Source of the DNA: Flavobacterium bernardetii
Lineage (GTDB): Bacteria > Bacteroidota > Bacteroidia > Flavobacteriales > Flavobacteriaceae
Length of the DNA: 64,000 nt
NCBI RefSeq assembly: GCF_011305415.1
Contig: NZ_JAANOQ010000005.1
Span: 186,001-250,000, forward strand
Reading direction: 5' to 3'
Position numbers and translations under genes: made by a program. Under the pieces are notes generated by a model. It was not told the DNA's origin. It did no database searches and was given only the letters and a program-made list of their open reading frames with translations. Below, one piece after another: positions 35,857 through 44,983 of the stretch. Positions within the stretch are counted from its first letter, which is position 1, and every line of letters begins with the position of its first letter.

Positions 35857-37989
35857 TTATAATATCATCGTCAACTGAATGCGTTTTCTAGCTTCATCTA
35901 CCTCAACGACTTTGACTTGCACGTGTTGGTGAAGTTTTACGATTTCGTTGACATCGGATACGAAACCAGCTTTTAACTGTGAAATGTGAACCAAACCACT
36001 TTCTTTTGTTCCGATATCAACAAAACAACCAAAAGCAGTAATGTTGTTCACAATTCCTGGTAAAATCATTCCAGTTTTTAAATCTTTTATCGTACGAACA
36101 TTCGGGTCGAATTCAAAAACTTTTGCTGCTTTTCTTGGATCTAATCCTGGTTTTTCAAGTTCTTTAAGAATATCTTTTAAGGTTAGAATTCCGATTTCAG
36201 AAGTAATATAGTTTTCAGGTGAAATCTGAGTAATTTTTTCCTTATTCGCGACTAATTCATGGGTTTTAATTCCCAAATCTTTCGCCATTTTTTCAACAAT
36301 AGCATACGCTTCTGGATGAACAGCTGAATTATCTAACGGGTTTTTTCCGTCTTTAATTCGGATAAAAGCTGCGGCTTGTTGATAGGCTTTTTCGCCTAAA
36401 CGTGGTACTTTTTTCAATTGTTTTCTGTCTTCAAACGGACCGTTTTCCGAACGAAAAGCGACAATGTTTTCCGCCATTTTTTCACCAATTCCAGACACAT
36501 AACTCAACAACGATTTACTTGCCGTATTTACATTAATTCCAACCGCGTTTACACAACTCATTACGACTGAATCTAATTGGTCTTTTAATTTATTTTGATC
36601 GACATCGTGTTGGTATTGTCCAACTCCAATTGACTTTGGATCGATTTTTACCAATTCCGCTAACGGATCAGACAATCTTCTTCCAATAGAAACCGAACCA
36701 CGAACCGTAACATCGTAATTAGGAAATTCATCACGGGCAATTTTACTTGCAGAATATACCGATGCACCTGCTTCGGAAACCACAAACACTTGAAGTGGTT
36801 TATCGAAAGCAATTTTCTTAATAAAAAATTCTGTTTCACGAGAAGCTGTTCCGTTACCAATAGAAATCGCTTCAATATTGTAGGCATTGACCATCGAACG
36901 AATTTTTTTCATCGCCATGGCGCTGTCGTTTTGTGGTGCGTGTGGATAGACGGTTTCGTTGTTTAGTAAATCGCCTTTTTCGTCCAAACAAACCAATTTA
37001 CAACCACTTTTATAACCAGGATCGATCGCTAAAATGCGTTTTTCACCCAAAGGTGGCGCCAATAATAACTGACGTAAATTTTCTGCAAAAACATCAATCG
37101 CTTTGATGTCGGCTTTAGTTTTCGCTTCTTGTAACGTTTCGTTTGAAATGGCTGGTTCTAACAATCTTTTATAACTGTCTTTTATTGCTTTTTCAATTTG
37201 TGGCGCGCAATCGTTGTTGGTTTTAATTAAATTATCTTCCATAAAACGAAGTACTTCAGCTTTATCATCATCATTTAAACCTACATTTAACTTGATAAAA
37301 CCTTCCGCTTCAGCACGCAACATCGCTAATAATCGGTGCGAAGGCGCTTTAGTGGCGTTTTCCGACCAATCGAAATATTGATTGAATTTCTGTGCGGCTT
37401 CGTCGTCTTTTTTAGTTTTTACGACTTTTGTTGTGATTTCTGCTTTACGCTGAAATGTTCTTCGTAACGATTTTCTAATGAAAATATTTTCATTAATCCA
37501 TTCGGCAATAATATCGCGAGCGCCTTGTAACGCTTCGTCTTCATTCGCTACTTTATCGTTTAGATATTTCGAAGCTAAAAATTCTACATCATCAGATTTC
37601 TGACTCATAATGATTTTCGCCAACGGTTCCAATCCGTTTTCACGAGCGGTGTCGGCTTTGGTTTTTTTCTTCTTTTTATAAGGTAAATAGAAATCTTCCA
37701 ATTCTTGTAAATCGAAAGAAGTATCTATTTTTTGTTTCAATTCTGGTGTAAGCGCATTTTGTTCTTCAATTGATTTTAAAATGCTTTCTTTTCGTTTTGT
37801 AATTTCGATAAATTGCTTGTTTAGCTTGGCAATTTGCTCAATTTGAACCTCATCTAAATTTCCAGTTTGGTCTTTTCGGTAACGAGAAATAAACGGAATC
37901 GTACAATCTTCTTTTAATAATTGAAGTGTGCTTTCAATGCTTTTTACGGCAATGTTGGTTTGGTTTTGTATGAATTGAATTGTGGTCAT
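35857..37989 (-). CDS. tex: Tex family transcription accessory / RNA-binding protein
   Basis: A 710-aa cytoplasmic nucleic-acid-binding protein. The N-terminal helical domain (FISRYRKDQTGNLDEVQI) is followed by a YqgF/RNase H-like domain (RILAIDPGYKSGCK), a helix-hairpin-helix region with the hallmark VGQYQHDVDQNKL, and a C-terminal S1 domain (MILPGIVNNITAFGCFVDIG). Domain order and length match Tex, which influences transcription and stress tolerance in several bacteria. It is divergent from the DUF1294 gene with a 54-bp gap. Confidence 0.95.
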   Translation of the reverse strand: MTTIQFIQNQTNIAVKSIESTLQLLKEDCTIPFISRYRKDQTGNLDEVQIEQIAKLNKQFIEITKRKESILKSIEEQNALTPELKQKIDTSFDLQELEDFYLPYKKKKKTKADTARENGLEPLAKIIMSQKSDDVEFLASKYLNDKVANEDEALQGARDIIAEWINENIFIRKSLRRTFQRKAEITTKVVKTKKDDEAAQKFNQYFDWSENATKAPSHRLLAMLRAEAEGFIKLNVGLNDDDKAEVLRFMEDNLIKTNNDCAPQIEKAIKDSYKRLLEPAISNETLQEAKTKADIKAIDVFAENLRQLLLAPPLGEKRILAIDPGYKSGCKLVCLDEKGDLLNNETVYPHAPQNDSAMAMKKIRSMVNAYNIEAISIGNGTASRETEFFIKKIAFDKPLQVFVVSEAGASVYSASKIARDEFPNYDVTVRGSVSIGRRLSDPLAELVKIDPKSIGVGQYQHDVDQNKLKDQLDSVVMSCVNAVGINVNTASKSLLSYVSGIGEKMAENIVAFRSENGPFEDRKQLKKVPRLGEKAYQQAAAFIRIKDGKNPLDNSAVHPEAYAIVEKMAKDLGIKTHELVANKEKITQISPENYITSEIGILTLKDILKELEKPGLDPRKAAKVFEFDPNVRTIKDLKTGMILPGIVNNITAFGCFVDIGTKESGLVHISQLKAGFVSDVNEIVKLHQHVQVKVVEVDEARKRIQLTMIL

Positions 37990-38015
37990 ATGTATAAATA
38001 AAGATGCTAAAATAC

Positions 38016-38023
38016 TATCTTTG
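38016..38023 (+). promoter_or_regulatory. -7 promoter box for DUF1294 gene
   Basis: TATCTTTG, 20 bp upstream of the ATG at 38044, in the short gap divergent from tex. Confidence 0.5.
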
Positions 38024-38043
38024 CGCGAATAATTAAATCATAA

Positions 38044-38304
38044 ATGAAACTCTTTTTACTTTATCTTTTATCTATAAATGCCATCAGTTTTATACTTTTT
38101 GGTTTTGATAAATTCTTGGCGATAAAAAACAAGAGACGAATTCCTGAAAAAGAGCTTTTTACAGTATCGACAATTGGCGGAGCTGTAGGTGGAATGTTTG
38201 CTATTTTAGTTTTTAACCATAAAATTTCAAAAGCAACTTTTATGTGGCGTTTTATATTTATTTTTATACTAAATATTGTTGGAATTTATTTTTTGTTGCG
38301 ATAA
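38044..38304 (+). CDS. DUF1294 small membrane protein
   Basis: An 86-aa protein with three membrane helices, recognised as DUF1294: FGFDKFLAIKNKRRIPEKELF, then GGAVGGMFAILVFNHKISKATF. The family is sometimes fused to cold-shock domains in other bacteria, but its function is unknown. Here it stands alone. A short hairpin (38314-38334) lies just after it. Confidence 0.85.
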   Translation: MKLFLLYLLSINAISFILFGFDKFLAIKNKRRIPEKELFTVSTIGGAVGGMFAILVFNHKISKATFMWRFIFIFILNIVGIYFLLR

Positions 38305-38313
38305 TATTAAAAC

Positions 38314-38343
38314 TACTATTTTGCTGAAATAGTACTATTTTTG
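38314..38343 (+). promoter_or_regulatory. Hairpin followed by -7 promoter box
   Basis: An 8-bp stem (38314-38321 with 38327-38334) may end the DUF1294 transcript. It is followed directly by TATTTTTG (38336-38343), a -7 box suited to the GTG-started TRIC gene at 38374. Confidence 0.45.
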
Positions 38344-38373
38344 TTTACTTATTAACCGATTTTATTTTTTGCT

Positions 38374-38976
38374 GTGGAAATTTTACCCATACTTTCTTAC
38401 TTAGGCATATTTGTTTTTGCTGTAACCGGTGTTTTAAAAGCGAGAACCGAGCGTTTCGATTTAATTGGCGCTGTGATTTTGTCTTTCGTAATGGCGTATG
38501 GCGGTGGAACAACTCGTGATTTATTAATTGGAATTCGACCTGTGAGTTGGATTAATGACAACTTTGCAATCATACTAGTTCTTATCGCAACCATCTTAAC
38601 ATTTTTCTTTAAGTTGGACTTTAAAGTGATTAAAAAATTACTGTTTTGGACAGATGCATTTGGTATTGGATTTTTTACAATTGTGGGTTTACAAATTGCC
38701 CTTCAAGCTGGAATTAGTGAAGGTTATGCTTTAATAATGGGTGTAATTACAGCAACTTTTGGTGGATTAATAGCCGATATTTTATGTAATTCAGTACCGA
38801 ATTTATTAAAACCTGGAGAACTTTATGCCACAGCTTGTTTAATTGGTGGTGCTTTATATTTAGCTATGAAATTTTTTAAAATTAATGCCGAAATCAGTAT
38901 GATTGTATGTGTGTTGGTAACGGCAACCATTCGAATTTATTCAATTCGAAAAAAATTACAATTACCTATGATTTAA
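38374..38976 (+). CDS. Trimeric intracellular cation channel (TRIC/UPF0126) family protein
   Basis: A 200-aa membrane protein with seven hydrophobic segments and two inverted TRIC-type repeats: FVMAYGGGTTRDLLIG in the first half and GVITATFGGLIADILCN in the second. Prokaryotic TRIC proteins form trimeric K+-selective channels. The start is a GTG (38374), supported by the -7 box upstream. It converges with rpiB across a weak hairpin. Confidence 0.88.
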   Translation: MEILPILSYLGIFVFAVTGVLKARTERFDLIGAVILSFVMAYGGGTTRDLLIGIRPVSWINDNFAIILVLIATILTFFFKLDFKVIKKLLFWTDAFGIGFFTIVGLQIALQAGISEGYALIMGVITATFGGLIADILCNSVPNLLKPGELYATACLIGGALYLAMKFFKINAEISMIVCVLVTATIRIYSIRKKLQLPMI

Positions 38977-38977
38977 A

Positions 38978-39007
38978 ATTTCGCCCACATTGTATAATGA
39001 GCGAAAT
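38978..39007. terminator. Possible bidirectional terminator
   Basis: A 7-bp outer stem (38978-38984 with 39001-39007) and an inner 4-bp CATT/AATG stem, between convergent TRIC and rpiB genes. The T tract is modest. Confidence 0.5.
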
Positions 39008-39018
39008 CTTATTTTAAT

Positions 39019-39450
39019 TTATTTACAAGCAATTTTATTAACTCTATTCGCGTGTCTTCCGCCTTCAAATTCGGTACTTAAAAAAGTATCAACCATTTCT
39101 ACAGCTTGTTGAATAGAAGTATAACGTGCTGGAATAGAAATTATATTCGCATCATTATGCTGACGTGCTAATTCCGCAATTTCTTTAGTCCAACATAAAG
39201 CCGCACGAATATCTTGGTGTTTGTTTGCCGACATCACAATTCCGTTTCCAGAACCACAAATTACAATTCCGAAATGTGCTTTTTTACTTTCCACATCATA
39301 CGCAACTGCGTGTCCGAAATCAGGATAATCTACACTTTCAAAAGTGTCCGTTCCATGGTTAATAACTTGATGTCCGTTGTTTTCTAGATAGTCAACAATT
39401 GCTTTTTTGTAGTCTGGACCCGCGTGGTCATTGCCAATTGAGATAGTCAT
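39019..39450 (-). CDS. rpiB: Ribose 5-phosphate isomerase B
   Basis: Interconverts ribose 5-phosphate and ribulose 5-phosphate in the pentose phosphate pathway. The 143-aa protein begins MTISIGNDHAGPDYKKAIV and has the catalytic Cys loop GIVICGSGNGIVMSANK, then EIARQHNDANIISIPAR-like sequence (ELARQHNDANI) and RHANRVNKI at the C-terminus, all typical of the LacA/RpiB family. A good promoter lies upstream on the minus strand. Confidence 0.94.
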   Translation of the reverse strand: MTISIGNDHAGPDYKKAIVDYLENNGHQVINHGTDTFESVDYPDFGHAVAYDVESKKAHFGIVICGSGNGIVMSANKHQDIRAALCWTKEIAELARQHNDANIISIPARYTSIQQAVEMVDTFLSTEFEGGRHANRVNKIACK

Positions 39451-39481
39451 AAGTGTGTATTGTGTTGTTAATATTGTTTGA

Positions 39482-39509
39482 CAAAAATAATCAATATCCT
39501 CTGTATCAA
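39482..39509 (-). promoter_or_regulatory. Promoter for rpiB
   Basis: On the minus strand, TTG (39509-39507), a 17-bp spacer and TATTTTTG (39489-39482). The ATG at 39450 is about 31 bp downstream. Confidence 0.65.
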
Positions 39510-40080
39510 GAAGTAAATTTGTATTTATTATTAAGTTAAGGAAAAAGTAAGAATTCGTAAAAATTTTAACAAAAAAAGTGCATTGTTAATAGAAAATCGC
39601 AATTGCTTGATAATCAGTTAATCTTAATTTAACAAAACATGTTAATAACTAAAGATAGAATGTAAGAAGTTTTTTTTGGTTATCTGATTTAAAATTGTAA
39701 TCAAAATCCCAAACTACAAATCCTAATTAAGTTGTTACATCTTATTGTTTTTTTATTAATAGTTTTTAGATGGTTATTAACAAATTTTGAAAACTTAGTT
39801 TTATACAAAGGATAACTACTTTTAGATTTTAACAGTTGTTAATAAGATTTCTTTTTAATTTTCAATCAAATTGAAAACTAAGACTTTACATTAAATTAAC
39901 ATTGTTTATTACTTTGTATAACTAACTATAAGTTTAAAAAACAACATTTGAAAATAAATTTATAGTACATATTAACACGCTATAATAACCATCAATAATT
40001 TAAATTTAATTAAAAAATATTTTTGTTGTTTTTAATATATGTTGAAAACTTTCAGATTTTAGAAGATAATATTAAATGAT
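39510..40080. other. Long A+T-rich non-coding gap with repeated TGTTAATAA words
   Basis: No credible gene. It is very A+T-rich and contains three exact TGTTAATAA 9-mers: 39640-39648 (+), 39774-39782 (as TTATTAACA) and 39837-39845 (+), plus TGTTAATAG at 39584-39592. These could be a regulator site, weak DnaA-box relatives or chance in such a composition. Confidence 0.4.
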
Positions 40081-40088
40081 TACATTTG
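40081..40088 (+). promoter_or_regulatory. -7 promoter box for T9SS cargo gene
   Basis: TACATTTG, 22 bp before the ATG at 40111. No TTG at normal spacing. Confidence 0.45.
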
Positions 40089-40110
40089 ATAAAATAAAAA
40101 TTATTTAAAT

Positions 40111-41595
40111 ATGAAAAAATTATACTTTTTAGCATTTCTTAGTTCTATAATCTCTTTCGGACAAACACAAATAGGATCAGATATCAATGGAGAAGCAATA
40201 GACGATTATAGTGGAGATAGTGTTTCTTTATCAAATGATGGTAGTGTAATTGCAATTGGAGCTACTCAAAATGATGGAAATGGATCACAATCTGGTCATG
40301 TACGTATTTATAAAAATGTATTAGGTGTTTGGACACAAATAGGATCAGATATTAATGGGGAAGCTTCAGTGGATATTAGTGGATCTAGTGTTTCTTTGTC
40401 GAGTGATGGTAGTATAGTTGCTATTGGAGCTTATGGGAATGATGGGAATGGTGGATATTCTGGTCATGTTCGTATTTTTAAAAATATATTAGGAGTTTGG
40501 TCACAATTGGGTTCAGATATTAATGGAGAAGCAGCAGGCGATTATAGCGGGTATAGTGTTTCCTTATCAAGTGATGGTAGTGTAGTAGCAATAGGAGCTT
40601 ATGGGAATGATGGAAATGGATCACAATCTGGTCATGTACGTATCTTTAAAAATGTGTTAGGAGCTTGGACACAAATTGGCTCAGATATTAATGGAGAAAC
40701 AGTAACTGAACTAAGTGGAACTAGTGTTTCTTTATCAAGTGATGGTAATGTATTAGCAATAGGAGCTCCTTACAATGATGGTAGTTCTACTGATCCTGGT
40801 TTTGATTCAGGTAAAGTAAGGATTTATAAAAATATATCAGGAGTTTGGACTAAAATAGGCTCTGATATTGATGGAGATTCATCTCTTGATTATAGTGGTA
40901 AAAGTATTTCTTTATCAAATGATGGTAATATAATTGCTATAGGAACTTTTTTCGATGATAATGTAAATATTGTTAATTGTGGTGCTGTTCGAATTTATAA
41001 AAATATATCGGATGTTTGGACTCTAATAGGTTTACCTATTTATGGAGATGCGGAAATGGATAAATTTGGTGATGCTGTTTCTTTATCAGGTGATGGAAAT
41101 ATAGTTGCAATAGGTGCTCCTCAAAATGATGGAAATGGTGCAGATTTAGGTCATGTACGTATCTTTAAAAATATATCAGATGTTTGGACTCAAGTAGGTA
41201 TAGATATTGATGGAGAATCTGAAGGTGATAAGAGTGGATCAAGTGTTTCTTTATCAAGTGATGGAAATACGGTAGCAATAGGAGCTCGTTATAATGACGG
41301 AAATGGAACAGATTCTGGTCATGTACGTGTGTATGATTTATCCGCTTTCTTAAATTCTGATAGTTTTGTTTTAGATAATTTCTCAATTTATCCAAATCCA
41401 ACTTCTGAGTTTATAAATATCAATTTAGAAAATAATTTAACTCTTGAAAAAGTAAACATTTATAATACTTTAGGTCAAATTATTAAATCAGAAAAAAATA
41501 AAACTATTGACGTTAAATCTTTAGCTAAAGGAAATTATTTTGTAGAAGTAATCACAAATCAAGGTAAAGCCACAAAAACTATTATTGTGGAATAA
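40111..41595 (+). CDS. Secreted seven-repeat beta-propeller-like protein with T9SS C-terminal sorting domain
   Basis: A 494-aa exported protein. After a signal peptide (about 1-18, ending SFGQ) come seven tandem repeats of about 56 residues, each with the pattern IGSDINGE..SG.SVSLSSDG..VAIGA..NDGNG..SGHVRIYKN...VWT. Seven such blades would close a beta-propeller. The last ~80 residues are a type A T9SS sorting domain (FSIYPNPTSEFININ ... LAKGNYFVEVIT), which directs the protein through the type IX system to the cell surface or medium. No enzymatic motif is visible; a binding or adhesive role is likely. A strong terminator follows. Confidence 0.88.
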   Translation: MKKLYFLAFLSSIISFGQTQIGSDINGEAIDDYSGDSVSLSNDGSVIAIGATQNDGNGSQSGHVRIYKNVLGVWTQIGSDINGEASVDISGSSVSLSSDGSIVAIGAYGNDGNGGYSGHVRIFKNILGVWSQLGSDINGEAAGDYSGYSVSLSSDGSVVAIGAYGNDGNGSQSGHVRIFKNVLGAWTQIGSDINGETVTELSGTSVSLSSDGNVLAIGAPYNDGSSTDPGFDSGKVRIYKNISGVWTKIGSDIDGDSSLDYSGKSISLSNDGNIIAIGTFFDDNVNIVNCGAVRIYKNISDVWTLIGLPIYGDAEMDKFGDAVSLSGDGNIVAIGAPQNDGNGADLGHVRIFKNISDVWTQVGIDIDGESEGDKSGSSVSLSSDGNTVAIGARYNDGNGTDSGHVRVYDLSAFLNSDSFVLDNFSIYPNPTSEFININLENNLTLEKVNIYNTLGQIIKSEKNKTIDVKSLAKGNYFVEVITNQGKATKTIIVE

Positions 41596-41612
41596 ATACA
41601 TATTTCGTTTTT

Positions 41613-41650
41613 AAAAAAGGTTGTCTGAAATTATTTAGACAACCTTTTTT
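41613..41650 (+). terminator. Intrinsic terminator
   Basis: A perfect 14-bp stem (41613-41626 with 41637-41650), 10-nt loop, T-rich tail, just after the T9SS cargo gene. Confidence 0.85.
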
Positions 41651-41846
41651 ATTTTATTTTAGATTTTATAAAAATTAATATTTTATTAAATCTTACTACT
41701 TAATTCCGATTTATAAATACTTCTTTGTACTTTTAATCCATATTAAGAATGATTAATGAAGAAATATGAAATCGCAAGTATTAAAAATAGAATCAAATAA
41801 ATAGAAAGCGATACCATTTGACCATTAAAAATAATGTTAAGAACAA

Positions 41847-44024
41847 ATGAAAAAGAATTTTAGAAAAATGTCAAAAAAAGCCAAAGATTTTTCGGCTCAC
41901 GTATATAAAATACTATCGAAAGAACCCAATAAAGATTTCAATTACAAGCAAATTGCTGCGATAATTGAAGTCAATGATACACAAAGTAGAAACGAAATTA
42001 TTAAAGAACTTTTAGTTTTAAAGAAAGCAGGAAAAATTGAAGAAACCGAACGTGGTAAATTCAGAATCATTTCCAAAGCAGAATATTACGAAGGAACTGT
42101 TGATATGACCACTCGTAAATCAGGATATTTTGTTTGTAAAGAATTAGAAGATGATGTGTATATTCCGTTTATCAATTTAAACCACGCTTTAGATGGTGAT
42201 AAAGTCAAATGTTACATTTACAACAGAAGAAGTTCTCGTAAACCAGAAGCTGAAGTTTTAGAAATTTTAGAAAGAGCGAAAACAGAATTTGTCGGAGTTA
42301 TAGATATTCAAAAAAACTTTGCTTTCGTAACGACTACAAATGCTAAAATGTACACTGATATTTTCATTCCAAAAAATGAAATATTTGAGGCGCAACATGG
42401 TGATGTAGTTTTAGTTTCTATGGTCGATTGGCCAAAAAAAGCCGATTCTCCTTTCGGAAAAGTGATTAAAGTTTTAGGAAAACCAGGAGAACACGATACA
42501 GAAATTCATGCGATTTTAGCCGAATATGGTTTACCATACGATTTCCCAATTGAAGTCGAAGCCTACGCAAATCAAATTGATACATCTATAACAGAAGAAG
42601 AAATTGCAAAACGAAAAGACATGAGAAAAGTCTTAACGTTTACTATTGATCCAAAAGATGCTAAAGATTTCGATGATGCGTTATCGTTTCAAGTCTTACC
42701 AAATGGAAATTATGAAATTGGTGTACATATTGCCGATGTTTCTCATTACCTTCAAGAAGGAACTATTTTAGATGATGAAGCGTATGATAGAGCGACTTCT
42801 GTATATTTAGTAGATAGAGTTGTTCCTATGTTACCAGAAGTGTTATCTAATTTTGCTTGTTCACTTCGACCAAATGAAGAAAAATATACTTTTTCCGCTA
42901 TTTTTCAATTAAATGAAAAGGCAGAAGTGATTGATTCTTGGTTTGGAAGAACGGTAATTTATTCGGATCAACGCTTTGCGTATGAAGAAGCTCAAGAAAT
43001 AATCGAAAGTAAATCAGATATAATTCCAGCTCATATTTCCTTAACTGGAAAAGAATACCACGCGCCAAAACCAATTGTAGAAGCGACTTTAAAAATGGAT
43101 GATTTAGCCAAAATTCTTCGTAGAAAAAGAATGAATGCGGGTGCTATTTCTTTCGATAAAGTAGAAGTGAAATTCAACTTAAATGAAAATGCTGAACCAG
43201 TTGGTGTGTATTTCAAACAAAGTAAAGATGCCAATCATTTGATTGAAGAATTTATGTTGTTGGCTAACAGAAAAGTGGCTGAATTTATAGGAAAACAAAA
43301 GAAAACATTTGTATACAGAATTCACGATGAACCAAATGAAGATAAATTATTTGGGTTACAAAATGTGATTTCTAAATTCGGTTATAATTTAAATTTAAAA
43401 TCGAAACAAGATATTTCTACTTCTTTGAATAAATTATTAGAAGATGTTCAAGGAAAAAAAGAACAAAATATGGTCGATACTCTTACGATTCGTTGTATGA
43501 GTAAAGCCGCGTATTCAACCCATAATATTGGTCATTACGGATTAGCGTTCGATTATTATTCGCATTTTACTTCGCCAATTCGTCGTTATCCTGATGTTAT
43601 GGCACACCGTTTGTTACAGTTTTATTTAGATGGCGGCAAAAGTGTGAGTGAAGAATTGTACGAAGAAAAATGTATGCATTCTTCAGATAGAGAAGGTTTA
43701 GCTGCAAAAGCAGAAAGAGATTCTATTAAATACATGCAAGTCAAATACATGCAAGACCATAAAGATCAAGAGTTTTTAGGAGTAGTTTCTGGAGTGACCG
43801 AATGGGGAATTTATGTAGAAATTATCGAAAACAAATGTGAAGGAATGGTTCGTATTAGAGAAATTAAAGACGATTATTACACGTTTGACGACAAACAATA
43901 TGCTTTAGTTGGCGAAGTTTCTAAAAATTTAATACAATTAGGAGATGAAGTTTGGGTTAAAGTAAAGAATGCCGATTTAGTGAAAAAACAACTGGATTTT
44001 CATTTTGTTAGAGAAAATAAATAG
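41847..44024 (+). CDS. rnr: Ribonuclease R
   Basis: A 725-aa processive 3'-5' exoribonuclease that degrades structured RNA. The order is an N-terminal winged-helix region (FNYKQIAAIIEVNDTQSRNEI), cold-shock domains, the RNB catalytic domain with the metal-binding DPKDAKDFDDALS and HYGLAFDYYSHFTSPIRRYPD, and a C-terminal S1 domain (FLGVVSGVTEWGIYVEI). Another in-frame ATG at codon 8 (41868) is possible. After the stop lie short iterated repeats and a palindromic element and not a clear terminator. Confidence 0.95.
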   Translation: MKKNFRKMSKKAKDFSAHVYKILSKEPNKDFNYKQIAAIIEVNDTQSRNEIIKELLVLKKAGKIEETERGKFRIISKAEYYEGTVDMTTRKSGYFVCKELEDDVYIPFINLNHALDGDKVKCYIYNRRSSRKPEAEVLEILERAKTEFVGVIDIQKNFAFVTTTNAKMYTDIFIPKNEIFEAQHGDVVLVSMVDWPKKADSPFGKVIKVLGKPGEHDTEIHAILAEYGLPYDFPIEVEAYANQIDTSITEEEIAKRKDMRKVLTFTIDPKDAKDFDDALSFQVLPNGNYEIGVHIADVSHYLQEGTILDDEAYDRATSVYLVDRVVPMLPEVLSNFACSLRPNEEKYTFSAIFQLNEKAEVIDSWFGRTVIYSDQRFAYEEAQEIIESKSDIIPAHISLTGKEYHAPKPIVEATLKMDDLAKILRRKRMNAGAISFDKVEVKFNLNENAEPVGVYFKQSKDANHLIEEFMLLANRKVAEFIGKQKKTFVYRIHDEPNEDKLFGLQNVISKFGYNLNLKSKQDISTSLNKLLEDVQGKKEQNMVDTLTIRCMSKAAYSTHNIGHYGLAFDYYSHFTSPIRRYPDVMAHRLLQFYLDGGKSVSEELYEEKCMHSSDREGLAAKAERDSIKYMQVKYMQDHKDQEFLGVVSGVTEWGIYVEIIENKCEGMVRIREIKDDYYTFDDKQYALVGEVSKNLIQLGDEVWVKVKNADLVKKQLDFHFVRENK

Positions 44025-44063
44025 TATTCAGTCGCAGTCACAGTATTCAGTCTCAGTGTTTAG
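44024..44063. repeat. Iterated CAGT-type tract
   Basis: Units such as ATTCAGTCGCAGTCACAGT and TATTCAGTCTCAGTG follow the rnr stop codon. It is low-complexity, non-coding and of the same style as other intergenic micro-repeats here. Confidence 0.45.
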
Positions 44064-44088
44064 TTAAAATAGTAAATAAATTCACAAT

Positions 44089-44120
44089 TGTCATTCTGAA
44101 CTTGTTTCAGAATCTTTAAA
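44089..44120. repeat. Palindromic repeat, family CATTCTGAACTTGTTTCAG (copy 1)
   Basis: TGTCATTCTGAA, then CTTGT, then TTCAGAATCTTTAAA. The ATTCTGAA/TTCAGAAT arms form an 8-bp hairpin. A nearly identical copy is at 48342-48366. Confidence 0.7.
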
Positions 44121-44129
44121 AATATAAAA

Positions 44130-44798
44130 ATGAAAAAAATCATTTATTCGATATTATTCTTAAGTTCAATTTCTTTCGCCCAAACTGAGAAATCTGTTGG
44201 TGATTTTAATAAAGTTACCTCTTTTGATAAAATAGACGTGTTACTTTTACCAGGAACGGAGAACAAAGTTATTTTACAAGGAACCAATTCTGAAGAAGTA
44301 GAATTAGTAAATAATAATGGCGAATTAAAATTACGTTTACCTTTAGGAAAATTATTAAAAGGTGATGCTATTTCTGCAACAGTCTATTTTAAGAAATTAG
44401 ATGCTGTAGAAGCCAATGAAGGAAGTAGAATTGCTTCAGAAAGTGAAATTAAAGCCATTGGTTTCGATATTATTACCAAAGAAGGTTCTGAGGTGGTTTT
44501 AAAAAACTTAGTCGCTGAAAAGCTAACCGTTCGTTGTGGCGCTGGAAGTATTGTTACTGTAAAAGGAACGGTAAAAAACCAGGATGTTTTATCTAATTCT
44601 GGTGCTAAATATGATGGCGAATATTGTATTACACAACAAACTACTGTTACAGTAAACGCTGGTGGTTTAGCTAATGTGTATGCTACAGATTTAGTAGAAG
44701 CTAAAACAAGAGCTGGTGGAACAATCACTATTTTCGGAAAACCAAAGCAAATTAATCAGAAAACAGTTGCTGGTGGAAAAATTATTCAAGCGAAATAA
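44130..44798 (+). CDS. Secreted DUF2807 (putative auto-transporter adhesin, head GIN) protein
   Basis: A 222-aa exported protein. The signal peptide (about 1-18, ending SFAQ) is followed by a DUF2807 domain: FNKVTSFDKIDVLLLPGTENKVIL at the start, then repeated short beta strands (ANEGSRIASESEIKA, KEGSEVVLKNLVAEKL) of a right-handed beta-helix. The family is abundant in Bacteroidota; its role is unproven, with surface or envelope function assumed. A stem-loop terminator follows. Confidence 0.85.
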   Translation: MKKIIYSILFLSSISFAQTEKSVGDFNKVTSFDKIDVLLLPGTENKVILQGTNSEEVELVNNNGELKLRLPLGKLLKGDAISATVYFKKLDAVEANEGSRIASESEIKAIGFDIITKEGSEVVLKNLVAEKLTVRCGAGSIVTVKGTVKNQDVLSNSGAKYDGEYCITQQTTVTVNAGGLANVYATDLVEAKTRAGGTITIFGKPKQINQKTVAGGKIIQAK

Positions 44799-44857
44799 TC
44801 TACTTACAAAAATTTTATTTCGATTAAAAAAAGAAATCTTAAAATCTCAATAATTCT

Positions 44858-44892
44858 AAAACCTATAAGTAAATTTACTTGTAGGTTTTTTT
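44858..44892 (+). terminator. Intrinsic terminator
   Basis: A 16-bp stem (44858-44873 with 44874-44889) with one mismatch (G-U in RNA) and T-rich tail, after the DUF2807 gene. Confidence 0.7.
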
Positions 44893-44944
44893 ATAACTTT
44901 TAAAATTACTAATTTTACAATTCAAGTTAATTTGTTTACAAAAC

Positions 44945-44982
44945 CTTTTAAACTCATAAACTTTAAACTTTTAAACTTTTTT
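44945..44982. repeat. Iterated TTTAAACTT tract (copy 1)
   Basis: CTTTTAAACTCATAAAC followed by TTTAAACTT units, directly before the LysE-family start. A close copy at 46581-46617 precedes glnS. Confidence 0.5.
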
Positions 44983-44983
44983 A

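Noticed and set aside
39510..40080. Chromosome replication origin
   Set aside because: The TGTTAATAA words differ from the DnaA-box consensus at key positions, and no dnaA or dnaN is in the window; the parS cluster is a better origin-proximity mark.
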